Below the pieces are notes generated by a model. The model worked only from the letters and a program-made list of their open reading frames with translations, was not told the origin of the DNA and did no database searches. Source: Nitrosomonadales bacterium (GTDB lineage: Bacteria; Pseudomonadota; Gammaproteobacteria; Burkholderiales; Nitrosomonadaceae). From it: a stretch of 46,814 bases of DNA. The stretch's first letter is position 1; every line of letters begins with the position of its first letter. The DNA lies in assembly GCA_009886095.1 (NCBI GenBank), contig VFJL01000026.1, positions 1 through 46,814 on the forward strand, read 5' to 3'. The translations under genes were made by a program, and so were the position numbers. Shown here one piece after another: positions 9,346 through 18,513 of the stretch.

Positions 9346-9572
9346 AGTAATGCACTTGCTAAAAAAACCAGATAATTCTGTTTGCTGTACTTCGAATTCG
9401 AATTCGTGAAGAATAATTCAGCTCGGGTAAGGAGTTTTGCAAGAGGCTCAATGGGTAGAGCTTCTGTCAGTGTGCCGATCTAATGACCTATTTTGAGTCA
9501 GTTGATACAAGAGAGGCCCGAAATGTTCCAGTCTCTGATAAAATTAACGATTGAGAAGACGAGGGAATAGGT

Positions 9573-10004
9573 ATGGGACTGGGTATAGAATCAGCATTCT
9601 TGCAAAATAATATCGCCATGATCCTAGCTGCCGTAGTGAGCGGTGGCATGCTGCTCTGGTCAGTATTTTCGTCACAGCGATCCGGTAATGAGGTGGATAC
9701 GCTGGTGGCCGTGCAGCTTATCAACTACAAGGATGCGCTGGTGCTGGACGTAAGGGAAGGCAGTGAATATGATGGAGGCCACATCTCCAATTCGAAGCAT
9801 ATTCCCGCTGACAAGCTTGAGGATCGCATACAGGAGTTGGAAAAGTTCAAAGACAAACCAATTGTGGTGATACATCGTAGCGGTATGAACGCTAGTGGCA
9901 AAACCGGCTCGATATTGGGCAAACATGGTTTTGTACATGTGCATAATCTTGCAGGGGGTATCGATACATGGCGGCAGGCGAATTTGCCGATAGTGAAGAA
10001 GTAG
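9573..10004 (+). CDS. membrane-anchored rhodanese-like protein (YibN type)
   Basis: This 143-residue protein has one N-terminal transmembrane segment (about 13-32) and a single rhodanese domain (about 45-140) in the cytoplasm. The landmark LDVREGSEYDGGHI is intact, but the active-site loop reads IHRSGM (H101), so the sulphur-carrying cysteine is absent and ordinary sulphurtransferase activity is unlikely. The E. coli counterpart YibN also lacks cysteine there and heads the same gene order (yibN-grxC-secB-gpsA). A role near membrane-protein export is suggested by this company. GAGGGA precedes the ATG. Confidence 0.8.
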   Translation: MGLGIESAFLQNNIAMILAAVVSGGMLLWSVFSSQRSGNEVDTLVAVQLINYKDALVLDVREGSEYDGGHISNSKHIPADKLEDRIQELEKFKDKPIVVIHRSGMNASGKTGSILGKHGFVHVHNLAGGIDTWRQANLPIVKK

Positions 10005-10014
10005 AGGCAATTGC

Positions 10015-10272
10015 GTGGCCAGAATAACCATGTACTCCACTGGCGCTTGTCCATATTGCATAATGGCGGAAAGACTATTGCGCTCCAGAGGGGTGACTGA
10101 ACTCGAAAAAATTCGAGTTGATCTGGATTCAACCCGCCGTACTGAAATGATGGAGAGAACCGGGCGTCGCACCGTTCCACAAATTTATATCGGCGACACT
10201 TATGTCGGTGGTTACGATGACCTGGCGCAACTTGATCGCAACGATGAGCTGGTAAAATTGTTGGCAGTCTGA
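10015..10272 (+). CDS. grxC: glutaredoxin 3
   Basis: An 85-residue thioredoxin-fold disulphide reductase that uses glutathione. The redox motif CPYC is at residues 12-15, the cis-proline segment TVPQIYI near residue 60, and the glutathione-binding GGYDD near 70. It starts with GTG at 10015, with AGAGG about 8 bases upstream, only 10 bases after the rhodanese gene, so the two are co-transcribed. Confidence 0.95.
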   Translation: MARITMYSTGACPYCIMAERLLRSRGVTELEKIRVDLDSTRRTEMMERTGRRTVPQIYIGDTYVGGYDDLAQLDRNDELVKLLAV

Positions 10273-10381
10273 TGTATGACGCGCTGCGGTTAACTAATTT
10301 TTGAGAATAATTGTATCCCTATAACGTTGGCTGTTATGCCAATGCGTCACTTTTTTTGAATCAATCAAAACGGAATTTAAC

Positions 10382-10861
10382 ATGAGCGAACAGCAGCAAC
10401 CGATCTTCCGCATCGAGAAAATTTACGTCAAAGACCTGTCTCTGGAGATTCCCCACGCGCCAGGGATTTTCCTTGAACGTGAAGCGCCTCAGGTGGACGT
10501 GCAGTTGCATACGGTGGGTGAGCGCATTGATGAAGGTATGTACGAGGTACTGTTGACCGCAACCATCACCGCCAAAGCCAAGGACAAGACTATGTTCCTG
10601 GTGGAGGTCCGGCAGGCCGGCATCTTCCAGATACGCAACGTGGCAGAAACTGAAATGGAACCTGTATTGGGTATTGCCTGCCCCAATATTTTATTCCCCT
10701 ATTTGCGTGAAGCCGTGTCAGACATAGTCACACGCGCTGGATTTCCTCCGGTAATTCTGAACCCGGTGAATTTTGAAGTTATTTACCAGCAGGATAAACA
10801 AAGGGCTGATCTGATTACAGCGACAGCGGCGTCACCGGAAGAGGCAAAGCAAACGCATTGA
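10382..10861 (+). CDS. secB: protein-export chaperone SecB
   Basis: A 159-residue cytosolic tetrameric chaperone that keeps preproteins unfolded and hands them to SecA. Typical segments are FRIEKIYVKDLSLEIPHAP, VEVRQAGIFQIRN and CPNILFPYLREAVSD. It follows grxC after 109 bases, with GGAA before its ATG. Its stop overlaps the alternative TTG start of the next gene. Confidence 0.97.
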   Translation: MSEQQQPIFRIEKIYVKDLSLEIPHAPGIFLEREAPQVDVQLHTVGERIDEGMYEVLLTATITAKAKDKTMFLVEVRQAGIFQIRNVAETEMEPVLGIACPNILFPYLREAVSDIVTRAGFPPVILNPVNFEVIYQQDKQRADLITATAASPEEAKQTH

Positions 10862-10863
10862 AA

Positions 10864-11346
10864 ATGAAATACGCCGTGTCCCTCAAAAGCTCACCCTGGT
10901 GGCGCCGGATTCAGGCGGTACTTTTTGTTTCGTTGCTGATGATTCAGGGGCATGCCATTGCGGCTATGGAATTTTTTTCCATAGCCGACAATGCGGTCAT
11001 CATGTATGACGCTCCATCGCTTAAGGCCGGTAAAGTATTCGTGGTAAGCCGTCACCTGCCAGTGGAAGCGATAGTGAAAGTTGAAGGCTGGGTTAAGGTG
11101 CGTGATAGCGGCGGCAGTCTTGCCTGGGTGGAAGAAAAAATATTAAGCAATAAGCGTTACGTGATTGTCATTGTGCCACAGGCCGAGGCATATCAGGCTG
11201 CAGATGTAAATTCGTCGCTGTTGTTCGAGGTCCAGCAAAATGTTGTAATGGAGTGGCTGGAACCAGCCGTGAACGGTTGGATCAAGGTGCGGCATCGTGA
11301 CGGCGAGAGCGGCTACATCAGGACATATCAGGTCTGGGGCTCATGA
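10864..11346 (+). CDS. exported SH3-domain protein
   Basis: About 160 residues with a Sec signal peptide ending near AIAA (residue 33), followed by two bacterial SH3-like repeats: VEAIVKVEGWVKVRDSGG..AWVEEK and VVMEWLEPAVNGWIKVRHRDG..GYI. Such domains are common in cell-wall or periplasmic proteins; the specific job is unknown. The ATG at 10864 is preferred, though a TTG at 10858 overlapping the secB stop is possible. It ends in an ATGA overlap with gpsA, showing translational coupling. Confidence 0.8.
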   Translation: MKYAVSLKSSPWWRRIQAVLFVSLLMIQGHAIAAMEFFSIADNAVIMYDAPSLKAGKVFVVSRHLPVEAIVKVEGWVKVRDSGGSLAWVEEKILSNKRYVIVIVPQAEAYQAADVNSSLLFEVQQNVVMEWLEPAVNGWIKVRHRDGESGYIRTYQVWGS

Positions 11347-12332
11347 AAATAGCCATCCTGGGTGCCGGCGCTTGGGGTACTGCGTTGGCCATTAATCTCA
11401 GCGTGCGCCATCAAGTAACATTGTGGACAGTGGATGCGGAGCACCTTGCTGAGATGGTCTCGCAGCGCACCAACCGACGTTATCTTCCCGATTTCCCCCT
11501 GCCTGATTCGCTGCAACTGACTTCTATACTTGCCGTTGCCATTGACACTGCTGACCTTGCACTGATTGTCGTTCCTGTCGCTGGTTTACGCGAGACATTG
11601 CGCAAGATAGTTGCTTGTGGAAAAAAAGTGTCGGTGATCTGGGGATGCAAAGGATTCGAGGCACAGTCTGCCATGCTGCCACATCAGGTGGCGCAGGAGG
11701 AATATGCCGGAGTGGCGCCCTGCGGCGTGTTATCAGGGCCAAGTTTTGCCCAGGAAGTGGCGCGGCGGTTACCTACTGCCTTGACCCTGGCATCAGATAA
11801 TGCAGAATTCTCCAGAAACATTGCAGCACAATTGCATACGGCCTGGCTACGAGTTTATTCAAGCAGAGATGTCATTGGTGTGGAAACGGGTGGGGCGGTC
11901 AAGAACGTTATCACGCTAGCTGCCGGTATTTCCGATGGTATGGGTTTTGGCCACAATGCCCGTGCAGCACTGATTACACGTGGGTTGGCCGAGATGACCC
12001 GGCTTGGTCTGAAACTAGGTGGGCACCTGGAAACCTTCATGGGACTGGCGGGGGTTGGTGATCTCATACTCACCAGTACTGGTGACCTGTCCCGTAACCG
12101 TCAGGTGGGTCTAATGCTGGCTGCAGGGCGACCGCTGCCGGATATTCTGCACGATCTAGGACACATTGCAGAAGGAGTGTACTCGGCACGGGAAGTGCTC
12201 CGGTTAGGCCAGAAACTGAATGTAGAAATGCCGATTACTCAGGCGGTTTGCAGCATACTGTACGATGGTGTGCCAGCCAGGACAGCAGTGGAGGGATTAC
12301 TGAACAGAGAGCCAAAGACTGAGAATGGCTGA
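11343..12332 (+). CDS. gpsA: glycerol-3-phosphate dehydrogenase [NAD(P)+]
   Basis: This 329-residue enzyme makes sn-glycerol-3-phosphate from dihydroxyacetone phosphate for phospholipid synthesis. The cofactor motif GAGAWGTA is at residues 7-14, GCKGFE in the middle, GPSFAQEVA near 131, and the substrate-site segment GGAVKNVITLAAGISDGMG near 183. It starts 4 bases inside the SH3 protein gene (ATGA), so it is the last gene of the rhodanese-grxC-secB unit. E. coli has cysE next; here that gene is missing. Confidence 0.97.
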   Translation: MKIAILGAGAWGTALAINLSVRHQVTLWTVDAEHLAEMVSQRTNRRYLPDFPLPDSLQLTSILAVAIDTADLALIVVPVAGLRETLRKIVACGKKVSVIWGCKGFEAQSAMLPHQVAQEEYAGVAPCGVLSGPSFAQEVARRLPTALTLASDNAEFSRNIAAQLHTAWLRVYSSRDVIGVETGGAVKNVITLAAGISDGMGFGHNARAALITRGLAEMTRLGLKLGGHLETFMGLAGVGDLILTSTGDLSRNRQVGLMLAAGRPLPDILHDLGHIAEGVYSAREVLRLGQKLNVEMPITQAVCSILYDGVPARTAVEGLLNREPKTENG

Positions 12333-12438
12333 GTGAGACAAGGCGAAAAAAAGTTAAAGAAAACTCTGAAAAATTCTAGCTATGTTTATGAATAAAAAGT
12401 ATTATGACAAAATTCTTGTTTTCAGAGGGGGTTCATGC

Positions 12439-12903
12439 TTACTTTTCTCCAGCAAATCCCGCTTGCCGCCAAGCCTCGTAGACCACTATCGCGACTGCAT
12501 TGGATAAATTCAGGCTGCGACTGCCGGACACCATTGGCACGCGGATGCGGCGATCTTCCGGGAAACTTTCCAGCATGTTTGCCGCTAATCCACGGCTTTC
12601 CGATCCAAAAAGAAAAACATCCCCACTGACATAAGTTGCCATAACATGGCGTTGCCCTCCTTTGGTGGATACGGCAAAAATACGTCTGCCTTGCAGATCT
12701 CTGGCGCATTCTGCCCAATTTTCGTATACCGTTATGCTGGCAAACTCGTGGTAATCGAGTCCAGCACGCAGCAGTCGCTTGTCCTCCAGAGTGAAGCCCA
12801 GTGGCTTGATGAGATGCAGTTTTGTACCTGTATTGGCGCACAGGCGGATAATATTGCCGGTATTGGGTGGAATTTCAGGTTGGAATAGAATTACATCAAA
12901 CAT
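12439..12903 (-). CDS. trmL: tRNA (cytidine(34)-2'-O)-methyltransferase
   Basis: A 154-residue SPOUT-class (trefoil-knot) methyltransferase that 2'-O-methylates the wobble base of tRNA-Leu. The three SPOUT motifs are clear: [15 protein letters not shown] (12-26), [10 protein letters not shown] near 97, and [18 protein letters not shown] near 128. It lies 22 bases after comF on the same strand and is probably co-transcribed. In E. coli it follows gpsA-cysE; here it stays next to gpsA but is inverted to face it. The convergent gap contains a 9-bp inverted repeat (12364-12372 with 12419-12427). Confidence 0.93.
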   Translation of the reverse strand: MFDVILFQPEIPPNTGNIIRLCANTGTKLHLIKPLGFTLEDKRLLRAGLDYHEFASITVYENWAECARDLQGRRIFAVSTKGGQRHVMATYVSGDVFLFGSESRGLAANMLESFPEDRRIRVPMVSGSRSLNLSNAVAIVVYEAWRQAGFAGEK

Positions 12904-12925
12904 AATTTATAGGCGCCCTGTAGAA

Positions 12926-13639
12926 TCACGAATCTATTGCGGCGACAGATGATTGTCTATTCTTTATATCAACATCTTCCTTCAGTGTCCTTGCCACCAC
13001 CCACCCACTCACTTTCACTGCACCGCGTTTGCGCAACACTCGTGCCAATTCGTTCAGGGTTGCGCCGGTAGTCATCACGTCATCCAGCACGGCGATGTGT
13101 TTTCCGGTTAAATCCATTTCGCAGGCGAATGCACCCCGAATATTTTTCTCGCGTTCCTTCCACGGCAATCCAGTCTGCGAAGCGGTGTTTTTGACACGCT
13201 TGCAGACGTTTGGCAACATGGCAATCCCCGTTTTTTTCACGATATGCCGGGCGATTTCCAATGCTTGATTAAAACCTCGTTCCCGTAATCTTGTAGGATG
13301 AAGGGGCATTGGCACGATGAAGTCCGGAAATGTTAACGGATCAATTTGTGGCATTAGTAAATCGGCCAGTATCGGCGCCATAGCAAGATTAGCCTGGTAT
13401 TTGAGCGAATGGATCATAGCGTCGACTGGAAAGGCGTAACTTGCCGCCGCCACGACATGAGCAAATGCAGGCGGATCTGCCAGGCAGGCGCCACAAACAA
13501 GACTTTCCGCAACAAGCGATGCGCATATCGGGCAGCGACTCGGTGGAAGATGCGACAAGCTATCCCAACACGGCCCACACAAGTCATTATCACTGGATGC
13601 ACCGCACAGTAGGCAATTTTTCCGGAAGAAACGCGGCAT
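12926..13639 (-). CDS. comF: ComF-family phosphoribosyltransferase-like protein
   Basis: About 237 residues. The N-terminus has a double zinc-ribbon-like set of cysteines (CLLCG, CGPC, CPIC, CGAC). The C-terminal half is a phosphoribosyltransferase fold with the PRPP-binding signature IAVLDDVMTTGATLNEL. ComF proteins are tied to DNA uptake in naturally competent bacteria, but their biochemistry is unsettled. I chose the ATG at 13639 (MPRFFRKNC) as the family-like start; a TTG at 13684 would add 15 residues. Neither has a strong ribosome-binding site. Confidence 0.9.
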   Translation of the reverse strand: MPRFFRKNCLLCGASSDNDLCGPCWDSLSHLPPSRCPICASLVAESLVCGACLADPPAFAHVVAAASYAFPVDAMIHSLKYQANLAMAPILADLLMPQIDPLTFPDFIVPMPLHPTRLRERGFNQALEIARHIVKKTGIAMLPNVCKRVKNTASQTGLPWKEREKNIRGAFACEMDLTGKHIAVLDDVMTTGATLNELARVLRKRGAVKVSGWVVARTLKEDVDIKNRQSSVAAIDS

Positions 13640-13862
13640 AAGGTTTAATCTGCTGTTCAAAAATATCGGGTTATAAATTGACAATGATGAACGAATCCCC
13701 GATGATTTGGTTCATTCTGGAAAAACAGTCAAAGCACCTTTTTCAGATTCATTATAGGTCACCTTCAAAAATTCGGATTTCGTCACAATACTTCGTTGTT
13801 CACAAAAAATATTTCCTTACATATCATCTATATGCTGCGTCTATATTTTTTATTTCCGCCTT

Positions 13863-13889
13863 GTCTTATTTGGAACTTTGAATTATTAG
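13863..13889. repeat. dispersed 27-base repeat, copy 1
   Basis: The 27 bases GTCTTATTTGGAACTTTGAA and following TTATTAG recur at 33216-33242 with two mismatches. This copy lies 60 bases upstream of bioB on the plus strand, in a gene-poor AT-rich gap (13685-13948). Confidence 0.5.
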
Positions 13890-13948
13890 AGGCGCCTTAT
13901 AGTGCGGTCGCACCGAGTAAGTATCTATAGATTAATACAGGACTCAAT

Positions 13949-14959
13949 ATGAACCAGCTTATCCCTGATGTAGCCAGCAATGCAACCGCAAGGCAGCTGG
14001 ACAGCATGACCAACACTGATACCGGTTCATTGCGGTGGAGTATTGCTCAAGTCGAAGTGCTGCTGAATTTGCCGTTCAGCGACCTGATTCACCGTGCTCA
14101 ACTGGTTCATCGCCAGCATCACGATGCCAACGCAGTGCAGCTATCCACACTGATTTCGGTCAAGACTGGCGGCTGTCCCGAGGATTGTGGTTATTGTCCT
14201 CAGGCAGCGCGCTACCATACCGACGTTGAAGATAAGGAAATGCTATCGCTTGATCAAGTGGTTGTCACAGCAAGGGCAGCAAAAGCGCAGGGAGCATCGC
14301 GCTTCTGCATGGGCGCAGCGTGGCGCGGACCAAAACAGCGCGATATCGACAAGATAGTGGAAATGATCAGTTCGGTAAAAGCGCTGGGACTTGAAACCTG
14401 CGCCACATTGGGTATGTTAAAACCAGGGCAGGCTGAGCAGCTCAGGCAGGCTGGACTTGACTACTACAACCACAACCTCGACACAGCACCAGAATTTTAC
14501 GGTGAAGTCATCACCACTCGTGATTATCAGGATCGTCTCGACACGTTGGAAAAGGTCCGCGCTGTCGGTATGCACGTGTGTTGTGGCGGTATTGTCGGCA
14601 TGGGCGAGTCGCGCCATACCCGTGCTGGCTTAGTCGCTCAACTGGCGAATCTCGAACCCTATCCTGAATCTGTCCCTATCAACCATCTGGTACAAGTGGA
14701 AGGCACGCCGCTGCACGGCACAGAGGCGCTCGATCCGCTGGAATTCGTCCGCACCATTGCGGCGGCGCGTATTACCATGCCCAAAGCGATGGTGCGACTA
14801 TCCGCTGGTCGGCAGGAAATGTCAGAAGCGGTGCAGGCGCTGTGTTTTCTTGCCGGAGCCAATTCTGTTTTCTATGGCGATAAGCTGCTTACCACTGGCA
14901 ATCCAGAAACGCAGCGAGATGATGCGTTGTTCAAGAAACTGGGGCTCCATTCGCTGTAG
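13949..14959 (+). CDS. bioB: biotin synthase
   Basis: This radical-SAM enzyme inserts sulphur into dethiobiotin, the last step of biotin synthesis; 336 residues. The [4Fe-4S] cysteines are C76, C80 and C83 (CPEDCGYC). The [2Fe-2S] ligands C120, C151, C211 and R283 all line up with E. coli residues shifted by 23, so the enzyme should be active. The N-terminus is about 20 residues longer than usual and poorly conserved; M20 is a possible alternative start. It is the first gene of a bioB-F-H-C-D operon. No bioA is present in the window. Confidence 0.98.
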   Translation: MNQLIPDVASNATARQLDSMTNTDTGSLRWSIAQVEVLLNLPFSDLIHRAQLVHRQHHDANAVQLSTLISVKTGGCPEDCGYCPQAARYHTDVEDKEMLSLDQVVVTARAAKAQGASRFCMGAAWRGPKQRDIDKIVEMISSVKALGLETCATLGMLKPGQAEQLRQAGLDYYNHNLDTAPEFYGEVITTRDYQDRLDTLEKVRAVGMHVCCGGIVGMGESRHTRAGLVAQLANLEPYPESVPINHLVQVEGTPLHGTEALDPLEFVRTIAAARITMPKAMVRLSAGRQEMSEAVQALCFLAGANSVFYGDKLLTTGNPETQRDDALFKKLGLHSL

Positions 14960-14964
14960 CTAGA

Positions 14965-16122
14965 ATGCTCTTCGATCTCGCTAAACAACTAAGTAGCCGT
15001 GAAAACGAAGGACTACGCCGCCATCGTCTGATTCTGGAAAGCCCTCAATACAGTCATGTCACGATAGCTGGACGCGAATACCTCGCATTTTGCAGCAACG
15101 ATTACCTTGGCCTTGCCAATCATCCCGAGTTGGTTGAGGCGGTCTGCGATGGCGCCAGACAATATGGAGTAGGGGCGGGCGCCTCGCATCTTATCAGCGG
15201 GCATTCTTCAGCTCATCATGCGCTGGAAAGTGCGCTGGCGAGCTTTACCGGATTTCCCCAGGCGCTGCTGTTCTCCACCGGATACATGGCGAATGCCGGG
15301 GTAGTGACGGCGCTGATTGATCGTGGCGATGCGGTATTCGCCGATAAACTCAACCATGCTTCGCTCAATGATGCGGTACTGCACTCACGCGTAAAATTGA
15401 TTCGCTACCCGCACCTCGACCTGGCTGCGCTGGAGCGGCGACTGGCTATGTCACCGGCAAGGCGCAAACTGGTGATGACCGATGCCGTGTTCAGTATGGA
15501 TGGGGATATGGCCCCCGTGGTTGGATTGCTGGCATTGTGTGACAAATATGATGCCTGGCTACTACTCGACGACGCACATGGTTTCGGGGTGCTGGGGCGA
15601 CAGGGGCGGGGGGTTGTATCCCATTTCAATATCAGCTCGTCACGCATTATTTACATGGCGACGCTCGGCAAGGCAGCAGGTGTATTTGGTGCTTTTGTTG
15701 CCGCGCAAGCGGAAATTATTGAAACCCTGATTCAGTCTGCCCGCAGTTATATCTACACCACTGCCACGCCGCCGCTGTTGTCCCATGCCTTGTTGAGAAG
15801 TTTGACGTTGATCGAGCAGGAAGAATGGCGGCGTGAGAGACTGTCACAACTCATCGTACAGCTGAGACAAGGATTGCAGTCGCTACGCTGGAAGCTGATG
15901 CCATCCGCCACCCCTATTCAACCTTTAATTATCGGCAGGAACGATGAAGCCTTGCAACTAAGCGAAGCGCTACGTGAGCGCAACATCCTGGTGCCGGCGA
16001 TCCGTCCACCTACGGTGCCGCAAGGTACGGCACGGCTACGGATTTCCCTGTCTGCTTTACATAGCATGGAAGACGTAGACCAGCTGACGGCGGCATTAAG
16101 AGAGCTGGAGAGTAATTCTTAA
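14965..16122 (+). CDS. bioF: 8-amino-7-oxononanoate synthase
   Basis: A 385-residue PLP enzyme condensing pimeloyl-ACP (or CoA) with alanine. Landmarks are FCSNDYLGLANHP near 47, GAGASHLISGH near 71, DDAHGFGVLG near 200 and the PLP lysine K236 in TLGKAAG, the same number as in E. coli. It begins 5 bases after the bioB stop, implying coupled translation. Confidence 0.97.
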   Translation: MLFDLAKQLSSRENEGLRRHRLILESPQYSHVTIAGREYLAFCSNDYLGLANHPELVEAVCDGARQYGVGAGASHLISGHSSAHHALESALASFTGFPQALLFSTGYMANAGVVTALIDRGDAVFADKLNHASLNDAVLHSRVKLIRYPHLDLAALERRLAMSPARRKLVMTDAVFSMDGDMAPVVGLLALCDKYDAWLLLDDAHGFGVLGRQGRGVVSHFNISSSRIIYMATLGKAAGVFGAFVAAQAEIIETLIQSARSYIYTTATPPLLSHALLRSLTLIEQEEWRRERLSQLIVQLRQGLQSLRWKLMPSATPIQPLIIGRNDEALQLSEALRERNILVPAIRPPTVPQGTARLRISLSALHSMEDVDQLTAALRELESNS

Positions 16123-16135
16123 TGACTTTTAATCC

Positions 16136-16894
16136 ATGAGCCTTCACGTTAAAACCTTTGGTACTGGTCCTGATTTGGTTTTGCTGCACGGCTGGGCCAT
16201 GCATAGCGGCATTTGGAGTGGTGTACGTGACCGGTTGGCGCAGCATTTTCGCTTGCACCTGGTGGATTTACCAGGGCATGGCTCCAGTCCGGCTTTCGGA
16301 TCAGGTACGTTGCAATGCGTGGTTGATGCTGTTGCAGAGATTTTGCCTGCAAGCTGTATTGTTTGCGGCTGGTCGCTAGGTGGGCAGGTGGCAGTTGAAC
16401 TTGCATTGCGTACGCCGCAGCGTGTGAGGAAGCTTGTCCTGGTATCCACCACTCCTTGCTTTGTTAAACGTGAAGACTGGCAATGGGGAATGGAAGTTGC
16501 GATGTTGCAACTATTCATAAAGAATTTTAAGCGCGATTATGCAACGACTCTAAATCGATTTCTCACTCTGCAAGTGAGCGGCAGCAGCGATACCGCTGCA
16601 GTACTGGCGCAATTACGTGCAAGCTTTTCTCCGGAGAGTAAGCCGAATGAGATCTCGCTGCAAGCAGGTCTAAAAATCTTGCTGCTGAACGATTTGCGCA
16701 AAAAAATAGAAAGAATTAATCAGCCAGTGATGTTGCTGCATGGAGAAAATGATGTCATCACCAATCCCGCTGCGGCGAGATGGATGCATCAGCAATTGCA
16801 GAACTCAGAACTGACAATGCTGCCTGACTGCGGGCATGCGCTATTTTTATCACATCCCAATCAATTTATAGAAAGTTTGGTCCGGACGGTTTAG
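16136..16894 (+). CDS. bioH: pimeloyl-ACP methyl ester carboxylesterase
   Basis: A 252-residue alpha/beta hydrolase that removes the methyl group from pimeloyl-ACP methyl ester, ending the BioC-BioH pathway. The catalytic triad is readable as S80 (GWSLGG), D206 (HGENDVI) and H234 (DCGHALF), and the oxyanion segment is LLHGWAMH. The gene abuts bioC directly (stop, then ATG). Confidence 0.95.
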   Translation: MSLHVKTFGTGPDLVLLHGWAMHSGIWSGVRDRLAQHFRLHLVDLPGHGSSPAFGSGTLQCVVDAVAEILPASCIVCGWSLGGQVAVELALRTPQRVRKLVLVSTTPCFVKREDWQWGMEVAMLQLFIKNFKRDYATTLNRFLTLQVSGSSDTAAVLAQLRASFSPESKPNEISLQAGLKILLLNDLRKKIERINQPVMLLHGENDVITNPAAARWMHQQLQNSELTMLPDCGHALFLSHPNQFIESLVRTV

Positions 16895-17770
16895 ATGAAT
16901 TACGACCATATCCTGGATAAACGCCAGTTGCGCCACGCCTTCGAGCGGGCTGCAGCAGGCTACGACCGGGCAGCAGTGCTGCAACGCGAGGTATGCGACC
17001 GGATGCTATCGCGTCTTGATTACATCAAATACACTCCCAATCTGATTCTCGACGCAGGCAGCGGCACCGGCTATGGCAGCCGCAAATTAACCATGCGCTA
17101 CCCTACCACTGAGTTGCTGGCAGTCGATATTGCGCTGACGATGCATTTTCAGGCGCGCCCCCCCATTCCATGGTGGAAGCGGTTGCCACTGGTTCGCAGG
17201 AACCAGACAAATTATCTGTGCGGCGATATCGAATTATTGCCGTTGAAAGATGCCTGTGTTGGTTTGGTCTGGTCAAATTTGGCGCTGCAATGGTGCAATG
17301 ATATGAACCATACATTTTCTGAGGTGCGTCGTGTACTGCAACCCGGCGGACTGTTCATGTTCAGCACTTTTGGGCCGGACACCTTGAAGGAATTACGCCA
17401 GGCTTTCCGTAGTGTAGATAATTACAGTCACATCAACCGTTTTACTGACATGCACGATATTGGTGACATGCTGGTGCATAACGGCTTCGCTACACCGGTC
17501 ATGGATATGGAATACATAACGTTGACCTATGATGATGTAATCGGCGTAATGCGGGATCTTAGGGCCATCGGTGCTCACAATGTCACTCAGGGCAGGTCGC
17601 GCGGGTTAACTGGCAAAACCGGATGGCAGAAGGCAGTAAATCATTATGAGACACTACGGATAGAAGGGAAGCTGCCTGCAACTTTTGAAGTGGTTTACGG
17701 CCATGCCTGGAAACCGCAGCCGCGAAAAATAATCATCAACCCTGAAGCTGGGCGCCAAGCAAAAAAATGA
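16895..17770 (+). CDS. bioC: malonyl-ACP O-methyltransferase
   Basis: A 291-residue SAM-dependent methyltransferase that caps malonyl-ACP so that fatty acid synthase can build the pimeloyl chain. SAM motif I is LDAGSGTGYGS (52-62), followed by LLAVDIAL and the WSNLALQWCND segment typical of BioC. It ends in a 4-base ATGA overlap with bioD. Confidence 0.95.
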   Translation: MNYDHILDKRQLRHAFERAAAGYDRAAVLQREVCDRMLSRLDYIKYTPNLILDAGSGTGYGSRKLTMRYPTTELLAVDIALTMHFQARPPIPWWKRLPLVRRNQTNYLCGDIELLPLKDACVGLVWSNLALQWCNDMNHTFSEVRRVLQPGGLFMFSTFGPDTLKELRQAFRSVDNYSHINRFTDMHDIGDMLVHNGFATPVMDMEYITLTYDDVIGVMRDLRAIGAHNVTQGRSRGLTGKTGWQKAVNHYETLRIEGKLPATFEVVYGHAWKPQPRKIIINPEAGRQAKK

Positions 17771-18486
17771 GTTACACGTGTCAGAATGATTTTATGGCAA
17801 ACGGCTATTTCATCACCGGTACCGACACCGGCGTAGGCAAAACCCTGGTGAGCTGTGCTTTGCTGCATGCCTTTGCCGCACGTGGCAAGACTACCGTTGG
17901 GATGAAGCCGGTGGTGGCAGGTTGCGAGAACGGGAAATGGATGGACGTGGAATTGCTCATTACAGCAAGTACGGTTACGGCGCCACGTGAGTGGACCAAT
18001 CCTTACGCGCTGATTCCACCGGTTGCACCGCATATTGCAGCCAAACGGTTAGGTGTTGAGATCGACATTGCAATTATTCTACAGGCTTGCCGCGAGTTAC
18101 AGAATGTTGCTGAGATAGTGATTGTTGAGGGTATCGGTGGTTTCCTAGTGCCGCTCAACAGGCATTATGATGGTGGCGATATGGCGCTGACTCTGGGTTT
18201 TCCGGTGATACTGGTGGTGGGAATGCGGCTAGGCTGCCTCAACCATGCGCTACTGACCGCCCAAGCTGTGCGGGCAACCGGGTTGCAACTCGCAGGCTGG
18301 GTTGCAAATCAGATTGACCCAAAAATGATTGAATTCGAAGAAAATGTGCGCGCACTGAAACAAAGACTGGCTTGCCCGTTGCTGGGGGTGCTGCCATTTG
18401 AGCCGGATGTTGCTGCACAGAAATTTTCAGTTCTACTGAATATTGCCGAATTGGAGCTGGACAAGAGCAGCACCAAACTTTGCTGA
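17767..18486 (+). CDS. bioD: dethiobiotin synthetase
   Basis: A 239-residue ATP-dependent ring-closing enzyme. The P-loop GTDTGVGKT is at 18-26, the substrate region MKPVVAG follows, and VEGIGGFLVPLN is the conserved glycine-rich motif near 118. The ATG overlapping the bioC stop is annotated; a second ATG at 17794 gives the more usual N-terminus MANGYFITGTDTG. Confidence 0.96.
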   Translation: MSYTCQNDFMANGYFITGTDTGVGKTLVSCALLHAFAARGKTTVGMKPVVAGCENGKWMDVELLITASTVTAPREWTNPYALIPPVAPHIAAKRLGVEIDIAIILQACRELQNVAEIVIVEGIGGFLVPLNRHYDGGDMALTLGFPVILVVGMRLGCLNHALLTAQAVRATGLQLAGWVANQIDPKMIEFEENVRALKQRLACPLLGVLPFEPDVAAQKFSVLLNIAELELDKSSTKLC

Positions 18487-18513
18487 TTACCCAGCCGCAC
18501 CTATCGACCTGCT

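Noticed and set aside
12364-12427. Inverted repeat CTCTGAAAA/TTTTCAGAG as a terminator between gpsA and trmL
   Set aside because: The 9-bp arms are separated by about 46 bases and lack a GC-rich core or T tract; too weak to list as a terminator.
13678-13881. 67-codon plus-strand frame upstream of bioB
   Set aside because: AT-rich sequence, no recognisable domain, no good ribosome-binding site; it also overlaps the dispersed repeat.
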